Assembly: GCA_902805475.1 (NCBI GenBank)
Contig: CADCSX010000007.1
Location: 248,001 to 312,000, forward strand
Direction of reading: 5' to 3'
DNA length: 64,000 nt
DNA from: Entonaema liquescens
Taxonomy: Eukaryota > Ascomycota > Sordariomycetes > Xylariales > Xylariaceae
In this document: positions 59,514-64,000 of the stretch, piece by piece
Layout: each line of letters begins with the position of its first letter
Position numbering within the stretch: position 1 is the first letter of the stretch
Notes under the pieces: generated by a model
The model's input: only the letters and a program-made list of their open reading frames with translations
Told to the model about the DNA's origin: nothing
Databases searched by the model: none
Translations under genes and position numbers: made by a program

Positions 59514-62500
59514 ATGTCCAACCCGTCGCCGCCCGCTGCAGTCTCAGGGAACAATGCTGGTAACGATGACTCCGGTATGGTCCTCTTTCTCACCCCCAAA
59601 AAGAGCTCCCCGTTGCCCCTCCATCCCCTCCAATCTCCATCCTCTTATCTAGCTTCGGCGGCCACCAGCAGCAGCAGTAAAACTGCTGTTGACTTGTTAT
59701 ACTAAGCCACTTATACTCTTAATCTTGAAGCCACCGATGTGACTAAACTGGCTCATTTAACTGACTTTGACCTTATATGTAAAAGCTTCATCGATTACGG
59801 TGAACACTACTACTACTAGTGCTCCCGCGCCTTTTCCTCCCCCTAAAACCGACAAGCCTCGGCCTCACGTCTGTGCTACTTGCCAACGCTCATTTGCCCG
59901 ATTGGAACATCTGAAACGTCACGAACGTTCCCACACTAAAGAGAAACCGTTTGAGTGTCCGGAATGTACACGATGCTTTGCTCGACGAGATTTGCTTTTG
60001 CGGCACCAGCAGAAGCTTCACCAAACCACCACGCCCTCATCGCGGCCCAGAAACCGCCGTGAAAGTACTAGCAGTACTGCTACGGCTCAGAGCCGAGCTC
60101 GAAAGAATAGTGTTGCTAGTACAAACGCTTCTACTGCTGCTGCTGCTGCCGCCGCTGCTAATAATGCCTCGATGAGACCTCGCGCGAACACTATCAGCCA
60201 TGTGGATGGGAACCATATGCATATGATTGCGGCCGCGAATGCCCAGGTTGCGAGGTCCCAGCAACACCACATGCCTCCGACTCATAGCCGCCACCAGAGC
60301 CTCGTGGGATTGCCGCTGCATAATATGGACCACAACTTTACGGGCATGTCCGCAGTCATGGGCCACAGAGGCATGAATCACGGACTCCCAAAGTTAGAGA
60401 CGCACAGTATTAACATAGACTTCAACTCTGGTCTGCGTACTGCACCGCCCTTACCTTTTCAGCCGGAATATGATTTTGAGGGATTGATATTCGGGCAGCC
60501 AGGTTCGACCATTAACCCAAACGCTCTCCACTATAACGAATCTCCGCACTCCATGTCCCTAGATCCTACGTCTCCTTTCGGCACTGCGATGGACATGTCT
60601 ACTCCCAGCCAGCATATCGACGACAGTTTTGACTGGTTGACGGGGTTTGAGCATCAGATGTCGTTTAATAACCCAGCTGAGAACGCCGTTGATGGATCAT
60701 CTCCTTCCGCAATGAGCACCACGAGTCAGAGTGGTATCAGCGACGTGATGCTCGATGGTTCTAATCCCACGACCGTGACATCTGCATCTAATTCCATGTG
60801 GCAACCGGCACTCATGGGGCCTCCCCAGGTTACTACACCCTTCTCTATGGAGATGAATGGTACGGTATTCCCAGATCTACTAAATGGAGCACCAGTTTCG
60901 CCCCAACCCTCATCTCAAAAAACATGAATGATATCTACTTCTCAACACCGCCTCCATCTATGAGTTCCCTCAGTCCTTCTGTAATGCCGGGCTTAACCAC
61001 GCATAGCATGAACCAATCCCTCAGTTTCAGCACCGGCCCAGAAACGCCCACTTCGATCAGCGGTACCCACCAGTCGCATTCCCCTGTCTCGACCATCACG
61101 GATACCACGCGGAACGCAATCGTTAGCGCACTGTCTCTCTGCGGCCCGTTCAATGGCCGCAAATATTCCTTTACCTCACCCAATTCACCCATGTCCCCGC
61201 AATTCCCCAATACCCCAGACAACGCATCCGAAAGTGTAAAGAATTTACCCAGTACCCAAGATTTACAGCGATACGTTGCAAGTTATTTCCGTTACTTCCA
61301 TCCCCACCTCCCATTCCTTCATATCCCCACACTCTCATTTGATACGCCTAGTTCGGGCAATGGAAGATCCAATATTGTTGGTGGCAGTGGATGCCTCGTT
61401 TTATCGATGGCTGCTATTGGTGCCCTATATGAAATGGAACGTTCTCAGTCGAAGGAGCTATTCGAGATGGCGAAGAAGATGATCCAATTGTATTTGGAAG
61501 AGCGAAGGAAGGCTGATATGCGGAAGGCTGATTTCCGACGGACCCCATCTTCTGACCAAGGATCTCAAGGACCCGAATCCTCTATCCATACCCCACTATG
61601 GCTAGTGCAAGCAATGCTTCTGAATGTCGTATACGGACATAATTGCGGCGACAAAACAGCGAATGATATCGCTTCAACTCATTCTACGGCCTTGGTAAGC
61701 CTTGCTCAAGCTGCCGGTCTACTTCGACCACTGAAGCTCGATTCGATGGAGATCCGAGAAATCCAAATGAATGATGCCGAGGGTAATTGGAATGGAGGTA
61801 TTAAGGCCGAAACCGAAGAGCAAGCCGAGTGGTTGAGGTGGAAAACCATGGAGGAGCGGAAGCGCACGCTCTATGTCATTTTCATCCTGTCTAGCATCCT
61901 AGTGACTGCTTATAACCATACCCCCGCGCTAACAAACTCCGAAATAACACTCGACCTTCCTTGTGACGAAGAGTTCTTCGCCGCTGAGAGCGCCGCTGCT
62001 TTTCAGTTAAAGGGTGGTGTACGAGCTGCCGGGCACAACAAAACGACTTTCCACGAAGCTTTAAGTGAATTGCTTCGCACTAATGAAAAGCAGCAAAAGC
62101 TAGCATTCGGTAACGGACAGCACTTGAATTCAGCAGTTCAGGTCAACGATATTCCACCGAGCGAGCTTAAACCTAGTACTCTCGGTTGTTTGGTATTGAT
62201 CAATGCGCTCCATAACTATATTTGGGAAACGCGTCAGCGCCACCACAACAAGATGTGGACAAATGAAGAGACGGAGAAAATGCATCGTCATATCGAGCCA
62301 GCCTTGAAGGCATGGCAATCAGCTTGGGCGAGTAACCCACATCACAGCCTTGAACGCCCGAATCCATTTGGCATGGGTCCTCTCTCCGCTGATTCGATTC
62401 CGCTACTTGATCTGGCCTACATACGATTATTTGTCAACATGTCCCGAACTAAAGAGAAGTTCTGGCAGCGAGACTGGGACGGCCTAGCAGATGAACTTTC

Positions 62501-63310
62501 TCGTGGCACCGAAGTTGTACAACACGCAGAGCACTCTCCTTCGTCAAACGCAGAATCAGGAACGGACCCATCCGACGCCTCCGCCGCAAGTTCAATTTTT
62601 GTTGATTCCCCCCCAACCCAGTCGTCATCCCCCGAATTTTCCGCGATGAAGTTTCCCTCGCCCCTGATGCCACAGCTACCCCAGGGTCATGGATCAAACA
62701 GTCGGGCGATAACTCGCCGAGAAAAGCACCTTCGCAAGGCAGCTTTCTACGCTGCTGATTCTCTATCCATGTCTGACAAGCTAGGGGTTAATTATGCAGA
62801 ATTTACCAGTCGCGAACTTCCAGTACAATCAGCAATGTGTTCCTTCGACTGCGCTCAAGTTCTTGCTGAGTGGGTTGCTACACTTCAGGATCGCGTCGGG
62901 CGTTATCTTGGCGTGCTTGGAAAGGACGAGGTCGATATGGGAGGTGTTCCGGCTATTATGCTTCTCGAAGACGAAGACGTCAAGCTTATCCACAAGATCC
63001 AGGAGCTTCTGTCCAGTGCTGAAATGAGGATGAATATGGATATTGTGAGTGGCGCTGTCAACGGTAGCATCGATTCTCGTCTTCAGATGGACAGCTACGG
63101 TGGATATGCGGCAAAGATCCTCAGGGTCACGGCATATATGCTTGACAAGTCTGCTATATGGCCTGGTAAGTAACTGTAGTTTGATTAGTGCAGATGATGG
63201 ATTTATTTACTGACTGATTCTTAGTGCTTCATCTGATGGCGAATTGCCTCGAGAGTCATGCCAACTTCATGGCTTCACGTGCCGACAAATCGGTTATCGC
63301 CAGTGAGTAG
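59514..63310 (+). CDS. C2H2 zinc-finger transcription factor with fungal-trans domain (frame broken at A6)
   Basis: Exon 1 59514-59574, intron to 59785, exon 2 59786-63165, intron 63166-63224, exon 3 63225-63310. Two C2H2 fingers lie at Cys50/53-His66/70 and Cys78/81-His94/99 (RPHVCATCQRSFARLEHLKR region), then basic and poly-alanine segments, a Ser/Pro-rich middle, and a fungal-specific transcription factor domain beginning near DLQRYVASYFRYFHPHLPF. This domain order is that of AmdX/Adr1-type regulators of carbon or nitrogen use. As given, the first frame stops at 60925-60927 after 400 residues, yet the natural continuation (NMNDIYFSTPPPS) is in another frame beginning exactly at an A6 run (60917-60922). 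One base is missing relative to an open frame, so either the read is wrong in the homopolymer or the gene is mutated. With that caveat the product would be near 1175 residues. No splice pair giving the right frame was found. Confidence 0.82.
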
Positions 63311-64000
63311 GTATCAAACCTAAATCTGGTACAAGCTGCAAGCGTCATCGCTTCAAGTCAGATTTTTGAAACTCTCAGGAATATCTCGGATGTCCCAACT
63401 ATTTACCTAAGTATGCCTTTCCCGACCCGAGTTGCAATATCGTAAAATTTACACTATTGTGTGGCGAATACGAATGGATAACCCAAACTCATGGGTTGAC
63501 GCCGTGGGTTACAGTCCCAAAAAGTTAAAAAGTTTTTCCGTGTGGCATTTATCAGGACCGAGTAACAGATACGCTCTACAAGGGTTCGTCGCGTATCTTC
63601 TGCTGAGTGGCTAGCACATGCATCTAAGAGTAAAATACCCAACGACGAGAAAGGCGAATTCAATGCAGAAGTTAGGAACAAAGGCGTATGGTTGTTTTTC
63701 TACAAGGCCTCATTTAGTTTTGAACATCCATTAGTACCAATACTTTAACCCTGAAGTGTTGATGGATTCGGAGGGACGATGGTATTATGGTATGAGGTAC
63801 GACCAATACGCTCGAGATGATTTTATACCCCGTCGCCGATTCGAGGCCGTGCTAGGGACAGGCCGCTGGAACAAACGCGCTTTACGAGGTACGGGAAGAA
63901 AAACGAATAGAGATGGATTATGATAGACCGTAGCCCCTGAGGGCGTTTGTAGCTGGACCATATTTGGCCGATCATCAAAAGCGGCAATAGCTTAACGCAA
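63311..64000. other. Window end, no recognised gene
   Basis: Downstream of the C2H2 gene. Only frames of 60-75 codons, none supported. Confidence 0.5.

Noticed and set aside
60731..60828. Possible intron in the C2H2 gene to explain the frame change
   Set aside because: Available GT/AG pairs give the wrong phase or remove sequence that looks like conserved coding; the A6 run explains the break more simply.

Overview
The window looks like nuclear DNA of a filamentous ascomycete (Pezizomycotina). The signs are introns of about 50-200 nt with GTRNGY donors and CTRAY branch points, two Zn(II)2Cys6 regulators, a non-reducing polyketide synthase (NR-PKS), and a 7.7 kb retrotransposon turned almost entirely into A and T by changes typical of repeat-induced point mutation (RIP). 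A Sordariomycete fits well, but that is inference. All gene models were built by hand from splice signals; unless noted, their exon lengths sum to a multiple of three.

Left third (0.7-19.4 kb): a compact polyketide gene set. It holds a Zn2Cys6 regulator, a secreted FAD-dependent oxidase, a salicylate-hydroxylase/TropB-type FAD monooxygenase and, divergent from it across 1.5 kb, a 2588-residue NR-PKS with order SAT-KS-MAT-PT-ACP-CMeT-R. The expected logic is that the PKS builds a C-methylated aromatic ring released as an aldehyde by the R domain, and the monooxygenase then hydroxylates and dearomatises it, as in tropolone, azaphilone and sorbicillinoid routes. No highly reducing PKS, non-haem iron dioxygenase or transporter is visible, so the end product cannot be named.

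Middle (20.1-32.4 kb): the housekeeping EB1/Bim1 gene probably marks the right edge of the PKS set. A chromodomain protein, a CYP, a small four-helix membrane protein (three exons, reconstructed here), a secreted saponin-hydrolase-like beta-propeller, an Upc2-like Zn2Cys6 regulator and a small protein with a 41-residue tandem repeat follow. The CYP, hydrolase and Upc2-like regulator could be a small catabolic or detoxification unit.

32.9-40.6 kb: an LTR retrotransposon with 131-bp LTRs and a perfect 5-bp target duplication (GGCAA). The LTRs differ at 27 of 131 positions, all transitions, and mutation fades toward both outer edges.

Right part (41-64 kb): a six-cysteine small secreted protein beside the dead element; the PX-SNARE gene VAM7, whose UGA-C stop is followed by 47 open, strongly hydrophobic in-frame codons; an orphan cysteine-rich protein; a small cysteine-containing protein; about 10 kb without a credible gene; and a C2H2 plus fungal-trans-domain transcription factor whose frame is broken at an A6 run. 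No tRNA, rRNA or CRISPR array was recognised.
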